Shown one piece after another: positions 9,785 through 18,609 of a DNA stretch of 64,000 nucleotides. Position 1 is the first letter of the stretch. Each line of letters begins with the position of its first letter. The translations under genes and the position numbers were made by a program. The stretch is from assembly GCF_018127965.1 (NCBI RefSeq), contig NZ_CP072350.1:1291282-1355281 (forward strand). Direction: 5' to 3'. The notes beneath the pieces were generated by a model. It did not search any database, had not been told where the DNA came from, and saw only the letters and a program-made list of their open reading frames with translations. This stretch comes from Prevotella melaninogenica (lineage in GTDB: Bacteria > Bacteroidota > Bacteroidia > Bacteroidales > Bacteroidaceae).

Positions 9785-10945
9785 ATGAAAAGAATTATCC
9801 TTATTGCTACCTGTGCATTGATGACTTGTGCAAGTACCTTTGCTCAGGAAGAAGCAGAACCAAAGTTGGTAATAAAACCAACTGGTCGTATCCTTATGGA
9901 TGCTGGTGTTATGCACTCAACAGATGAGACACTTGATAACCAGCTTAATGCTGGTGTTGCTATTCCAGACGTACGTATGGGCGTAAGTGCCACATATGGT
10001 AAGTGGAAAGCAAAGGTTGACGTTGGTTATGCACGTCAAAGTCTTTCACTTAAAGACATTAGTCTCGATTATAATTTCAACAAAGAGAACTTGATTCGTA
10101 TGGGTTACTTCGTACACCAGTTTGGTTTACAGAGTGGTACATCATCAAGTTTCAAGATTTCAATGGAAGAGCCATTGGCTAACCAAGCATTCTTCAATAG
10201 CCGTCTGATTGGTGCAATGTATGTTCATGCTGGCGAGAAGTTCCATGCTACAGCATCAGTATTTGCTGAGAATGACGCGATGAAGATGACAACCGACAAG
10301 CTCGGCAACGAGGCATGGGGTGCGATGACACGATTGGTATGGCGCCCACTGACTGAGCGTGGTAAGATTTTCCACATTGGTATCAGTGGCGCATATGAGT
10401 CTCCACGTTACAACAAGACAGCTGCTCTCAGCCATAAGTCATACACCTTGAGAGCTCCTTTCCCAACACGTATAGCAAATGTTGCAGCACAGGAGGCAAC
10501 AATCTCAGACGCTAAAGCACTGTGGAAGTTCTCTCCAGAAATGAACTTTGCTATTGGTAACTTCGGTTTCGAGGCACAGTACTTCTACGTAGGTATCAAG
10601 CGCGACAACGCTATGCCAAACTATAACGCATGGGGTGCATATAGTAATGTACGCTACCTCCTCAATGGTCAGGGCTATACTTATACCAAGGCTGATGCAG
10701 GTATTGCTACTCCAGACCCAGGTTCTTTGGAGCTTGTTGCAGCTTACAACTACTCTACCTTGACTGATAAGGATGCTAATATCTTTGGTGGTAAGGTAAA
10801 TGATTGGTCATTGACCTTCAACTATTACCTTAACAAGTATATGATTTGGCGTGTTCGTGGTTCTATCACTCGCGCAACAGATAACGCTGCATTCAACAAT
10901 AACACATTCTCTATCTTAGAGACTCGTCTACAGATTAAATTCTAA
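9785..10945 (+). CDS. Outer-membrane porin (OprO/OprP-like)
   Basis: This is a 386-residue exported protein with a signal peptide ending in TFAQ. The mature part has the alternating pattern of a beta-barrel and ends in an aromatic/hydrophobic strand (ETRLQIKF, terminal Phe) as expected for outer-membrane proteins. MGYFVHQFGLQSGTSSS and the FFNSRLIGAMYV region resemble the phosphate-selective porin O/P family. Between two secreted phosphatases, it plausibly admits the released phosphate or small phosphate esters. Substrate selectivity cannot be read from the sequence. Confidence 0.75.
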   Translation: MKRIILIATCALMTCASTFAQEEAEPKLVIKPTGRILMDAGVMHSTDETLDNQLNAGVAIPDVRMGVSATYGKWKAKVDVGYARQSLSLKDISLDYNFNKENLIRMGYFVHQFGLQSGTSSSFKISMEEPLANQAFFNSRLIGAMYVHAGEKFHATASVFAENDAMKMTTDKLGNEAWGAMTRLVWRPLTERGKIFHIGISGAYESPRYNKTAALSHKSYTLRAPFPTRIANVAAQEATISDAKALWKFSPEMNFAIGNFGFEAQYFYVGIKRDNAMPNYNAWGAYSNVRYLLNGQGYTYTKADAGIATPDPGSLELVAAYNYSTLTDKDANIFGGKVNDWSLTFNYYLNKYMIWRVRGSITRATDNAAFNNNTFSILETRLQIKF

Positions 10946-10954
10946 ACTAATTCA

Positions 10955-11098
10955 GAATTCATAATCCATAATTCATAATTATGATTACTTCAGATGCTTA
11001 TGATAAGGGTATTATCATTAACTATAGATAAATCACCTATCTTTATAGCAAACAATGGTAATCATAATTGTGAATTATAAATTATGAATTAATCAAAC
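10955..11098. repeat. AT-rich dispersed repeat (ATAATTATGAATT family), two copies in inverted orientation
   Basis: The gap between the porin and the histidine phosphatase is bracketed by AATTCATAATTATGATTA (left) and TAATCATAATTGTGAATT with ATTATGAATT (right). The same words recur at 33441-33556 and 40389-40440. Confidence 0.7.
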
Positions 11099-11108
11099 TC
11101 TTACTACA

Positions 11109-12398
11109 ATGAGAAAACTTAATTCACTCTTACTCCTTTTAATACTGACAATCATTTGTCCAGCATTAGCACAGGCACAGCTTCAGCGTTCTGAGGCGTT
11201 CAAAGGAAAATACAAACTAAAGGAAGTAGTCATTCTCTCTCGTCATAACATCCGCTCACCACTATCAACCAATGGTTCTGCACTGAGCAAGATGACTCCA
11301 CACGAGTGGACAAATTGGTCATCTGCTGCCAGCGAACTGACACTCAGAGGTGGTGTACTTGAAACCGAGATGGGACAGTTCTTCCGCAAATGGACTATCG
11401 AAACGGGATTGTTTAAGGACAATTATGTTCCAACAATTGACGAAGTAAATGTCTATGCCAACTCTATGCAGCGCTGTATCGCTACTGCACAATATTTCTC
11501 TGGTGGCTTCATGCCAGTGGCTAACCTACGTGTGAACCACCGCTATGTACCATCTAAGATGGACCCAATCTTCTTCCCTCGTCTCACAAAGAGCACTGAG
11601 GCTTTCCGCACTGAGGCTATGAAGCAAATCAATGCTATGGGTGGTAAGGAAGGACTCGTTGGTATCAACAAAGGTCTGAAGGAGAGCTACGACCTCATTG
11701 CTAAGGTCTTAGACATGAAGCAAAGTGAGTATTATAAGAAAGGAGAAATAAAAGACTTCGTTAATAACGATACACAGATTACGCTTGAACTCAACCAAGA
11801 ACCAGGAATGAAGGGTTCGCTGAAGAATGCTAACTCAGCTTCTGACGCCTTTATCCTCCAGTATTATGAGGAGCCAGATGGTATGAAAGCTGCCTTTGGT
11901 CATAAACTCACAACTGAGGATTGGACAAAGATTGCTAAGGTTAAAGACGTGTATGGCGACGTACTTTTCACTGCTCCTATCGTTGCTGTTAACGTGGCTC
12001 ACCCACTTTTGCAGTATATGTACGACGAACTGAATGACAAAGATCGTAAGTTTACCTTCCTTTGTGGTCACGACTCAAACATCGCAAGTGTTGACGCTGC
12101 CCTTGGCGTTGAGGAGTATTCACTTCCTAACTCTATCGAGAAGAAAACTCCTATCGGTTCTAAACTTGTTTTAGAGAAGTGGGTCGACGCTGCAGGTAAA
12201 ACTTATATAGCCGTAAACCTTGTTTATCAGAGTACAGACCAGCTTAAGCAGATGTCCCTACTCGACCTGCAGCATGCTCCACAGGTATTCTCTTTAAGAC
12301 TGAAGGGTCTCAATCAGAATACTGACAGTCTTTATACTTTCGAAGATGTCAATGCACGTTTCCTTCAGGCAATTCGTGCATATGATGATATTAAGTAA
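11109..12398 (+). CDS. Histidine acid phosphatase (clade 2), secreted
   Basis: The product is 429 residues with a signal peptide ending in AQAQ. The catalytic motif RHNIRSP is at residues 45-51; His46 is the phosphohistidine nucleophile. The C-terminal GHDSN near residue 320 supplies the proton donor His-Asp pair. This clade includes AppA-type phytases, glucose-1-phosphatase and MINPP; the exact substrate is not visible, though phytate or sugar phosphates are reasonable. It follows the porin by about 160 bases of AT-rich repeat. It is probably the last gene of the phosphate cluster. Confidence 0.9.
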   Translation: MRKLNSLLLLLILTIICPALAQAQLQRSEAFKGKYKLKEVVILSRHNIRSPLSTNGSALSKMTPHEWTNWSSAASELTLRGGVLETEMGQFFRKWTIETGLFKDNYVPTIDEVNVYANSMQRCIATAQYFSGGFMPVANLRVNHRYVPSKMDPIFFPRLTKSTEAFRTEAMKQINAMGGKEGLVGINKGLKESYDLIAKVLDMKQSEYYKKGEIKDFVNNDTQITLELNQEPGMKGSLKNANSASDAFILQYYEEPDGMKAAFGHKLTTEDWTKIAKVKDVYGDVLFTAPIVAVNVAHPLLQYMYDELNDKDRKFTFLCGHDSNIASVDAALGVEEYSLPNSIEKKTPIGSKLVLEKWVDAAGKTYIAVNLVYQSTDQLKQMSLLDLQHAPQVFSLRLKGLNQNTDSLYTFEDVNARFLQAIRAYDDIK

Positions 12399-12805
12399 GT
12401 GGACGAGTGGACAAGTAGACGAGTTGCTTGTGAGAAAGATAGGAAAAAGGAAATGAGAATTTAACAAGCAACTTTTCTACTCTTAAACTCGTCTATCAAT
12501 CAGCTTATATCCCATCTTCTACTACGCTATAGTTGCTCCGCACACTTTGTGCCATTGCTTAGCACCACTCGTGCGAAGCGTTAGCACCATATGTGCGGAG
12601 TAGTGCTTTGAGTAAGTAGACGAGTTAACAAGTCTACAAGTGGACGAGTTGCTTGTTATTCTATACGCAAATCGCTGTTCTTTTGTTACTGTGTCTTTCA
12701 TGCAAGTTGACGAGTTAACAAGTCTACAAGTAGACGAGTTGCTTGTTATTCTATACGCAAACCGCTGTTCTTTTGTTACTGTGTCTTTCTCTCAAGCAAC
12801 CTCGT
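12399..12805. repeat. Repeat-filled gap: GTAGACGAG-type repeat with ~90-bp tandem duplication, and 22-bp array locus 2
   Basis: There is no credible gene. Two near-identical ~90-bp copies lie at about 12612-12700 and 12704-12790 (each with GACGAGTTAACAAGTCTACA and CGCTGTTCTTTTGTTACTG). Related words recur at 13300-13330 and 14020-14165. At 12535-12600 are three 22-bp units (12535, 12557, 12579) of the GCAC...TGTGCGGAG family. Short open frames here are translated repeat. Confidence 0.8.
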
Positions 12806-13249
12806 TCACTTGTCTTCTCGCCTACCATATCTATACATCGTATACCCATCAGTTCCTTTCCCATCCCCGACATATCTAAAAGAAGAGGGAGAGGCGCCCT
12901 TGACAATAGGCTCTGTAGCATACTCATAACCATAGCTGTCAGCATCAACGCATATTACATGCAAAGGATAATAAACTTTCTTCTTATCCTTAGCATAATT
13001 CTCCATCCCATTGGTAGTTTCTTTATTCACATAGAAGGTCGTTATATCGACATCTTCCATAGGCTTAACATACTTGATAAGGACGGCAGAATCACCTAAG
13101 GCTGCATAGATTTTGTCATTATGCCGCCAATAAAAACCTATTCGCTCATTCTCTTTCAGTTGCTTCCAATGTCCTCTTTCCTTATAATCAGCATAAGGTT
13201 TGCAGGCTACAAGAAGCAATAGAATGATAAAGATATACCCTATTTTCAT
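12806..13249 (-). CDS. DKNYY-family lipoprotein
   Basis: From the ATG at 13249 the product is 147 residues. It begins with a short basic stretch and a hydrophobic segment ending in LLLVAC, a lipobox, so it is probably an outer- or inner-membrane lipoprotein. YAKDKKKVYYP near the middle, with VICVDADSYGYEYA and FRYVGDG, matches the DKNYY repeat family common in Bacteroidetes and Fusobacteria. The family's function is unknown. The frame extends upstream to 13282, but the lipoprotein signal supports the internal Met. Both flanks are simple-sequence repeats. Confidence 0.7.
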   Translation of the reverse strand: MKIGYIFIILLLLVACKPYADYKERGHWKQLKENERIGFYWRHNDKIYAALGDSAVLIKYVKPMEDVDITTFYVNKETTNGMENYAKDKKKVYYPLHVICVDADSYGYEYATEPIVKGASPSSFRYVGDGKGTDGYTMYRYGRREDK

Positions 13250-13330
13250 TCCCTTATAAACCTTTTGCCTCTTACAATTCATCTTTTATTACAAGCAACT
13301 GGTAAACTTGTCTACTTGTTCACTTGTTTA

Positions 13331-13855
13331 CTAACCAAGATACTCATCGTCACGAACGAGTATCTTTTCAATCTTACCAACATACATCGTATGAAGATCG
13401 CCATTAGGATAAGCCTGTTCAAAAACCTCCTTATCAATAAAACCACTTTCCTTTAGGTCTGCAGCATACTCTTTCTTACAAACAAGCACTAACTTAGCCT
13501 CCTTAAAATAAACACTATTATCAGCAAAAACCTTTGTCAATCCAGCCTTCTCTATCTTATTCTCATCACGTCCTGAAACAGAACCAAGATAAGCCATTTG
13601 TTTCTTAAAAGAGGCGTCCATCACGCAAAGCGTAAAGTAATCTTCCTTGTCTACAAAGGTCTTTGTATAGCGACTGGCACGTATATAGGCTACAACTGTT
13701 GGGTCGTTATGTCCCCACATACAGCCAATATGTCCCCAACTGATTGTCATCGTATTACATCCATCCTGATCATTACCAGCAGATAACAACATCCATTCCT
13801 TTCCTAAAAGGTTGAACGGATTGAACTTTAAATCTTTGTAACTAACTTCCTTCAT
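13331..13855 (-). CDS. Flavin reductase family protein (FMN-binding split barrel)
   Basis: The 174-residue product fits the flavin-reductase-like domain: FNPFNLLGKEWMLLSAG at the start, NTMTISWGHIGCMWGHNDPTV as the flavin-contacting stretch, and RYTKTFVDKEDYFTLCVM. The family reduces or binds FMN with NAD(P)H, or serves as a flavodoxin-like redox partner. It has a good promoter at 13899-13929 and is likely a single-gene unit. Its biological partner is unknown. Confidence 0.85.
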   Translation of the reverse strand: MKEVSYKDLKFNPFNLLGKEWMLLSAGNDQDGCNTMTISWGHIGCMWGHNDPTVVAYIRASRYTKTFVDKEDYFTLCVMDASFKKQMAYLGSVSGRDENKIEKAGLTKVFADNSVYFKEAKLVLVCKKEYAADLKESGFIDKEVFEQAYPNGDLHTMYVGKIEKILVRDDEYLG

Positions 13856-13898
13856 CCTAAATGATCTTTATGTATACACATTAAACATTTATCAATTA

Positions 13899-13929
13899 CA
13901 AAAGTAATACTTTTATCCGTTCCAACAAA
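13899..13929 (-). promoter_or_regulatory. Bacteroidetes promoter for the flavin reductase gene
   Basis: On the minus strand, TTTG (13926-13929), a 19-base spacer and TACTTTTG (13899-13906) match TTTG-N19-TAnnTTTG. The start codon is about 44 bases downstream. Confidence 0.7.
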
Positions 13930-14203
13930 GCACACAAGTGAAAAGATGACAAAGGAACAAGTTACATGTAAAGAAGACAAAGTAACATAAGAACACATTT
14001 TATTGCATACAAATTAAGAAGTGGATAAGTTACTTGTTATGTTATTACTCCTCCTCGTTCCTGTGCTACTATGTCTTTCTCTGAGCAAACCGTTCTCTTA
14101 TCAAACTACGATGTTACCCTGTCTTTCTCACAAGCAACTCGTTCACTCGTCTACTTGTCCACCCGTCTACTTCAACAATATCTGTAGTTTTTCCAACATA
14201 ATA

Positions 14204-14235
14204 TTTGTCAGTTTTTCACAAAATTCGTACCTTTG
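14204..14235 (+). promoter_or_regulatory. Bacteroidetes promoter for the Fur-family gene
   Basis: TTTG at 14204-14207, a 20-base spacer and TACCTTTG at 14228-14235. The predicted leader is about 90 bases. Confidence 0.7.
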
Positions 14236-14330
14236 CAGTGATATTCTATCAATCATTCGCATTAAGTCGGGTGATTTATTATGATTAGTGGAGTTATATT
14301 TAGTATAAATTGATAAAAAGGTAGACAACA

Positions 14331-14762
14331 GTGGATTCAGTATATAACAAATTAATAGCATTAGGAATTCGCCCATCTATACAGCGTGTAGCAATCATGA
14401 AGTATCTCGCTACTCACCACACCCACCCTACAGTGGAGGAGGTTTTCCTTGCATTGAAGAAGCAACTTCCAACGGTGAGCCGTACAACCGTTTATAACAC
14501 ATTGAGAATGTTGTCAGAGCACGGAGCTGCATCAATGATTACCATTGATGACCACCGCGTATGCTACGATGGCGTTACCGAGCCACATGCACACTTCTTC
14601 TGCAAGCGTTGTGAGAAGGTTTATGACTTTGAGGCAATGGAAATGCCACGCTATACTGGCGAAATTGGTAAGGGCTTTAGAATTGATGACACACAGCTTT
14701 ACTATAAAGGTATCTGTCCTCACTGCCTTGAGGCAATGAACGAGAAAGAGGAACTGAACTAA
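14331..14762 (+). CDS. Fur/PerR-family metalloregulator
   Basis: The product is 143 residues. An N-terminal winged helix (GIRPSIQRVAIMKYL, SRTTVYNTLRML) is followed by a dimer/metal domain with HAHFFCKRCEKVYDF and a C-terminal CPHC, the two CxxC pairs of the structural zinc site. PerR versus Fur identity rests on metal-site residues (the HxH before CKRC and an Asp) and looks PerR-like, so a peroxide-response role is likely but not proven. The start is GTG: the next upstream in-frame codon region has a TAG at 14322, and no earlier ATG is available. Confidence 0.88.
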   Translation: MDSVYNKLIALGIRPSIQRVAIMKYLATHHTHPTVEEVFLALKKQLPTVSRTTVYNTLRMLSEHGAASMITIDDHRVCYDGVTEPHAHFFCKRCEKVYDFEAMEMPRYTGEIGKGFRIDDTQLYYKGICPHCLEAMNEKEELN

Positions 14763-15059
14763 AGTCCCCGTCTCAAAATGCACTAAGCGTGGTGTAACCA
14801 ATGGTAAAACCATGAATAAGATTGGCAAATGGGGCTGAGTTATAGAAGAAATGACAAGGCTATCCATACCCATTTATAATACAAAAGCATATATAGAAAC
14901 ATTAATTATAAAGATTTATCAACGTTACTTGTGGCTATAGCTACAAAGAAAAGATAGCCTAAAGTAAGGCTCTATCGACAAAGTTTCACCACAAGTTCAA
15001 CGAAGATAAATAAAGAAACATAAACTGCGACTTTATTATAGGTCTCAGAAAGGTTCAAT

Positions 15060-15083
15060 ACGGATGCACAATTGTGCATCCGT
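15060..15083. terminator. Perfect 24-bp palindrome, probable terminator or operator
   Basis: ACGGATGCACAA (15060-15071) is followed directly by its exact reverse complement. A TTATTTG stretch follows, so it could end the Fur-family transcript about 300 bases downstream, or be a protein site. Confidence 0.45.
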
Positions 15084-15194
15084 TATTTGTTTCAAAAGGT
15101 CTCTGCTGACAACGAAAGACGCTGAAAAAACTATACAAAACTCATCTCTAAAGCACACCTTTTTACTCAAAAAAAAGAGCCATTCGCTTGCATT

Positions 15195-15335
15195 TGTAAC
15201 TATCACTAAATCAAATAGTTCTAAAACAGCATCGTAAGAGGTGCTTAATAAGACTTCAAAAGGGCGTTAGTAAGGGTCTTAAAGGGCATCTTTTGCAAGC
15301 CTAAAGGGTGTTAATTGAACTCCAATTAAGCATCA
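15195..15335 (-). repeat. AACGCCC-type element, copy C (22-bp units plus hairpin tail, inverted)
   Basis: Read on the minus strand, 22-bp units run in the same order as in copies A and B (a unit with AACACCC, then GATGCCC, AACGCCC, AAGCACC). They are followed by a tail with the hairpin AACTAT...ATAGTT (15198-15203 with 15215-15220 on the plus strand). Confidence 0.75.
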
Positions 15336-15455
15336 AAAAAACCGAAGATGTGATTTTTCTTTACAACACGAAACTCTTATATGAGGTAAAGAAAATACTC
15401 TACTCCATCCTTCCTAACTTATTTGTCTTAAAATTTAGCAGTAAGAGCAAAAGAA

Positions 15456-15492
15456 AAGAGGCAATATCAAAATAAACTTGATATCGCCTCTT
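15456..15492 (-). terminator. Terminator for the T9SS protein operon (minus strand)
   Basis: AAGAGGCAATATCAA (15456-15470) pairs with TTGATATCGCCTCTT (15478-15492) with one mismatch. On the minus strand a TTTTCTTTT run follows. Confidence 0.75.
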
Positions 15493-15569
15493 GCCTTCTC
15501 AGTGGTTAACAGCACACTAAAGAGATTATCTTAGCAGACACCTTTCTATGCTGTCGTATCACTTAACTA

Positions 15570-15788
15570 TTATTCATCCCACACGGTAGACTGAAATACT
15601 TCCCAAAGTGGAATTTTTGGCTTAGCACCTACCTCTTCATCCTCTGGATTACCATCAATAGGCTTAAAGATTTCACCATCACTACCACCATTACCGCTGT
15701 TATCAATCTTAGAGAAAGGACTCAACATGATTTCATCTGCTAATACAGAACTCTCTATAGTAGTAGGCTTTATATATTCTTTTTTCAT
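15570..15788 (-). CDS. Small acidic hypothetical protein (72 aa)
   Basis: This belongs to the short Prevotella/Bacteroides proteins that begin MKKEYIKPT, continue with a hydrophobic-acidic stretch (ESSVLADEIMLSPFS) and end in a low-complexity acidic tail. No function is known to me. It starts 8 bases after the stop of the T9SS-exported protein gene and precedes their shared terminator, so it is cotranscribed. Small proteins like this often accompany exported proteins in this group. Confidence 0.7.
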   Translation of the reverse strand: MKKEYIKPTTIESSVLADEIMLSPFSKIDNSGNGGSDGEIFKPIDGNPEDEEVGAKPKIPLWEVFQSTVWDE

Positions 15789-15796
15789 GACCTTAA

Positions 15797-18019
15797 TTAC
15801 TTAACGAATACCTTTTTGTTATTTACAATATAAACACCAGCTGGCAAAATGTTCAACTGAGAATCATTCTCAGCCACTTTCTGTCCTTGGAGGTTGTATA
15901 CAGGAGTCTTAACAGCGTTGCCATCTGCAGCAACTCTAATACCTTCAATACCAGTCACGGTTCTAGTTACATCCTCATCATCAACAAAGATTGAGAGAGC
16001 CTTTGCAGGAGTACTGCTGTTAACTTCTATCCAGCTTCTGAAGCCCATAACATTAAGAGCTTTGTTTGTGTAATACCACTTTCCGTCTTTTGCACCAATA
16101 ACATAAGACTTAGCTGGAATAAAGCCAGTTTTACTAACAAATGAGCCACAGAACTGAACAGTTCCATTCACTGTAGACGAAGCCTTTGTTGCCTCCTTGA
16201 ATGTCTCAGAAGGAGTGAGATTAACAGGTACTACGTTATTGATTGTATAATAAGGTGCTGAGATAGTTAGCTTACTATTATCTGACAACGTTTTCTCATA
16301 AGAGCCAGTTGCTACTGTTGCAGCACGTGTGGTCTTCATGATGTAAAGCGTATTTGCCTTCAAAACAACATCATTATCATTAGAGAGATCTACTGACTTA
16401 AATTTAAGACGAAGAGTCTTTACAGCATCTTGACCAACGAAAGTAGACAACTTAGCCTGATCACCGAAAGCTGTCTTAAACTGAGCAGCAGTAAGATTTA
16501 CAGGAAGAGTGATAGATGCCCACTGACCTGGAGTAAGCTTACGCTTGAGGATAAGCGTGTAAGCATTCGTTGTAGACAATCCTTGCATATTCAAATAATT
16601 AAGAGAAGTCTGATCCTCATCCAAAATCATATCATTATCACCACAATACTTCAACTGGAAGTTGTCGAAAACAGTCCAGTCAAGTGGCCTATAAGAATCC
16701 TCAACCTTAATACCAACATTTAACTTAGCACCATCAGCTGGTACATAAACAAGGATAGAGTTATTATAGCTGCCAGTCTCAAAAAGCTTAGCTGCCTTCA
16801 CGTATGGACTTTCTGTTCCTGCATTAGCATCAGGTGTTTTATAGATCTTTGTCAAGTCAGTTTGGTCACATGTAAATTCATTACCAAAAACATTTAACAT
16901 AGCAGAAACATTTGAACGACCATCTGTTATGCCATCAACATTAGCAAACAGACTTGCTTTCATACCGCTTCCTGTACCAGGGCTAAAGAAACCATCACAT
17001 GAAACCTTATACCAACCCTTCTTAAGAGTAGTTACTTTCTGACTGACAGTACCATTTGCATTCGTATTATTACCAAGATTTCTTATAGAAGCATTCCAGT
17101 AGCTACCATAAACTCTTGTATACTTGTCTGGCCAACCATTAAATTGACCCACACCAACATAATAGGTATTTGGAGCCTTCACATCAAAAGCATAAATATT
17201 CTTATTAGAATTATCCTTTTCTTCTGCTGACTGAAAACCTGTTACCGTCCAGTTAGTAATACCACTATGACTTCTAACAAAGTCAGGATCAGACATCAAG
17301 AAGGTTGCATCAGCAGGCGCCTCAGCAGAAGCAAACTGACCTTTAAAGGCTTTTTTCAAATCATCGAGTGTTACAAGTTTCCACTCGCCATTTGTATTAC
17401 CAACAGTTGAAGGATTTGTTGTAGGATAGTCATACAAAATACGATTAGAGCTTGAAACACCTGACTTTACAACAAGATAACGCTCACCCTTTACAATTTC
17501 AGGCTGTACATACCCAGTTGGAACAGTACTATTATCACAGCACAGTGTATAAGTCTTATTTGTTGCACTATAACTACTTGCCTTTTTGATAATCCAGTTT
17601 ACATTCGCATTAGCAGTATTACGGTCACAGAAGATACGATCCCAACTTGACTGCTTGTCAGCATTATTTTCATCAGATTTAACATAAGGGAAACCCAAAT
17701 AGTTTCCATCTGTAGTTGTCAACGCACCCTGAATAGTATAGGTATCAGTTCCTACACTATTCAACTTCACCGACAAACCAACATTGTAAGCATTAATAGC
17801 GGTACCCCAAACATCACCTACGTTCAAATACTTACCAGTACCAACATTGTACAAATAAACTTTGTTCATATCTGCATTTGAATTAGCAATGACCGTTGAG
17901 ATATCATTACCAACCCACTGGAAATTAGCATCCTGACCTTGTGCCTTTACATTTATAGAAATGGAAGACAACAGAACTGTCAGAACAAGCATTAAAAACA
18001 CTCCTGATTTTCTACTCAT
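15797..18019 (-). CDS. Secreted protein with type IX secretion C-terminal sorting domain
   Basis: The product is 740 residues. An N-terminal signal peptide ends in NVKAQ. The middle part has two beta-rich, probably carbohydrate-binding or jelly-roll-like segments (YYVGVGQFNGWPDKYTRVYGS, GWYKVSCDGFF). The last ~60 residues have the type A T9SS signature in its Prevotella form: TGIEGIRV, PVYNLQGQKV, LPAGVYIVNNKKVFVK. The protein is therefore expected to cross the outer membrane by T9SS and be surface-attached or released. I do not recognise an enzymatic domain. It forms a two-gene operon with the 72-aa protein downstream. Confidence 0.82.
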   Translation of the reverse strand: MSRKSGVFLMLVLTVLLSSISINVKAQGQDANFQWVGNDISTVIANSNADMNKVYLYNVGTGKYLNVGDVWGTAINAYNVGLSVKLNSVGTDTYTIQGALTTTDGNYLGFPYVKSDENNADKQSSWDRIFCDRNTANANVNWIIKKASSYSATNKTYTLCCDNSTVPTGYVQPEIVKGERYLVVKSGVSSSNRILYDYPTTNPSTVGNTNGEWKLVTLDDLKKAFKGQFASAEAPADATFLMSDPDFVRSHSGITNWTVTGFQSAEEKDNSNKNIYAFDVKAPNTYYVGVGQFNGWPDKYTRVYGSYWNASIRNLGNNTNANGTVSQKVTTLKKGWYKVSCDGFFSPGTGSGMKASLFANVDGITDGRSNVSAMLNVFGNEFTCDQTDLTKIYKTPDANAGTESPYVKAAKLFETGSYNNSILVYVPADGAKLNVGIKVEDSYRPLDWTVFDNFQLKYCGDNDMILDEDQTSLNYLNMQGLSTTNAYTLILKRKLTPGQWASITLPVNLTAAQFKTAFGDQAKLSTFVGQDAVKTLRLKFKSVDLSNDNDVVLKANTLYIMKTTRAATVATGSYEKTLSDNSKLTISAPYYTINNVVPVNLTPSETFKEATKASSTVNGTVQFCGSFVSKTGFIPAKSYVIGAKDGKWYYTNKALNVMGFRSWIEVNSSTPAKALSIFVDDEDVTRTVTGIEGIRVAADGNAVKTPVYNLQGQKVAENDSQLNILPAGVYIVNNKKVFVK

Positions 18020-18254
18020 AATATAAGTTCCGTTTATAATAAGTTAATATTTTGTTATATATTGTTATTCGTTCTTTTAGTTAGTGTCAAAGAGAAACTT
18101 GTATCTTTCTATCAAATAGTCCAATAACAAACAGGTGATTAAAGAAAACAAATCCTTATATAATACCTTATATATCCAGTATATTTATCTATCAAACAGA
18201 AGATATATGCTTCTTTTGAAATATAATCACACCCTTAACTCTCCTTGTTGAGTG

Positions 18255-18286
18255 CAAAGATAACAATTAATATCATAATATTGAAA
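18255..18286 (-). promoter_or_regulatory. Possible promoter for the T9SS protein gene
   Basis: On the minus strand TTTC-N20-TATCTTTG (-7 at 18255-18262). The leader would be about 230 bases. The -33 element is one base off consensus. The rest of the 590-base gap 18020-18609 is AT-rich with nothing else clear. Confidence 0.45.
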
Positions 18287-18541
18287 CTTTTTTTCAATAT
18301 TTTTATTAAGACATATTAAGAACTCTAACAAAAGTTATAATTGCCCATAAAACATATATTTAAACTGTTTGCATACTTATCTACTATAGCATAATAATGT
18401 ATTACACATTAGTATAAAATTAGAGTTTGTTGACCTTATAAGAAATTATCCTTACGATATGAGATATAATACCATAAGAAACATACCAACTAATAATACT
18501 TTGCATGAAAGAAAGTGCATTGTCTTTCATATAATAAAAAG

Positions 18542-18573
18542 TTTGGTAGTTTCAGTTGTTATTTGTATCTTTG
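18542..18573 (+). promoter_or_regulatory. Bacteroidetes promoter for ileS
   Basis: TTTG at 18542-18545, a 20-base spacer and TATCTTTG at 18566-18573, giving a leader of about 30 bases before the ATG. Confidence 0.75.
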
Positions 18574-18609
18574 CAGGTATTTAGAAAATAAGCAAAACAA
18601 TTAGATAGT

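Larger units (their letters stand above)
14763..15440. other. Gap after the Fur-family gene: palindrome and 22-bp-unit repeat
   Basis: No gene is supported. The gap contains a perfect 24-base palindrome at 15060-15083 (ACGGATGCACAA and its complement), followed by TTATTTG. It also holds an inverted copy of the AACGCCC-type 22-bp-unit element at about 15195-15335. Confidence 0.6.

Noticed and set aside
12640..13099. Two overlapping plus-strand frames in the GTAGACGAG repeat and opposite the DKNYY gene
   Set aside because: The first translates the ~90-bp duplication; the second is antisense to a supported lipoprotein gene.
18459..18584. 41-codon ORF overlapping the ileS promoter
   Set aside because: It contains the TATCTTTG element and has no conserved-looking sequence.
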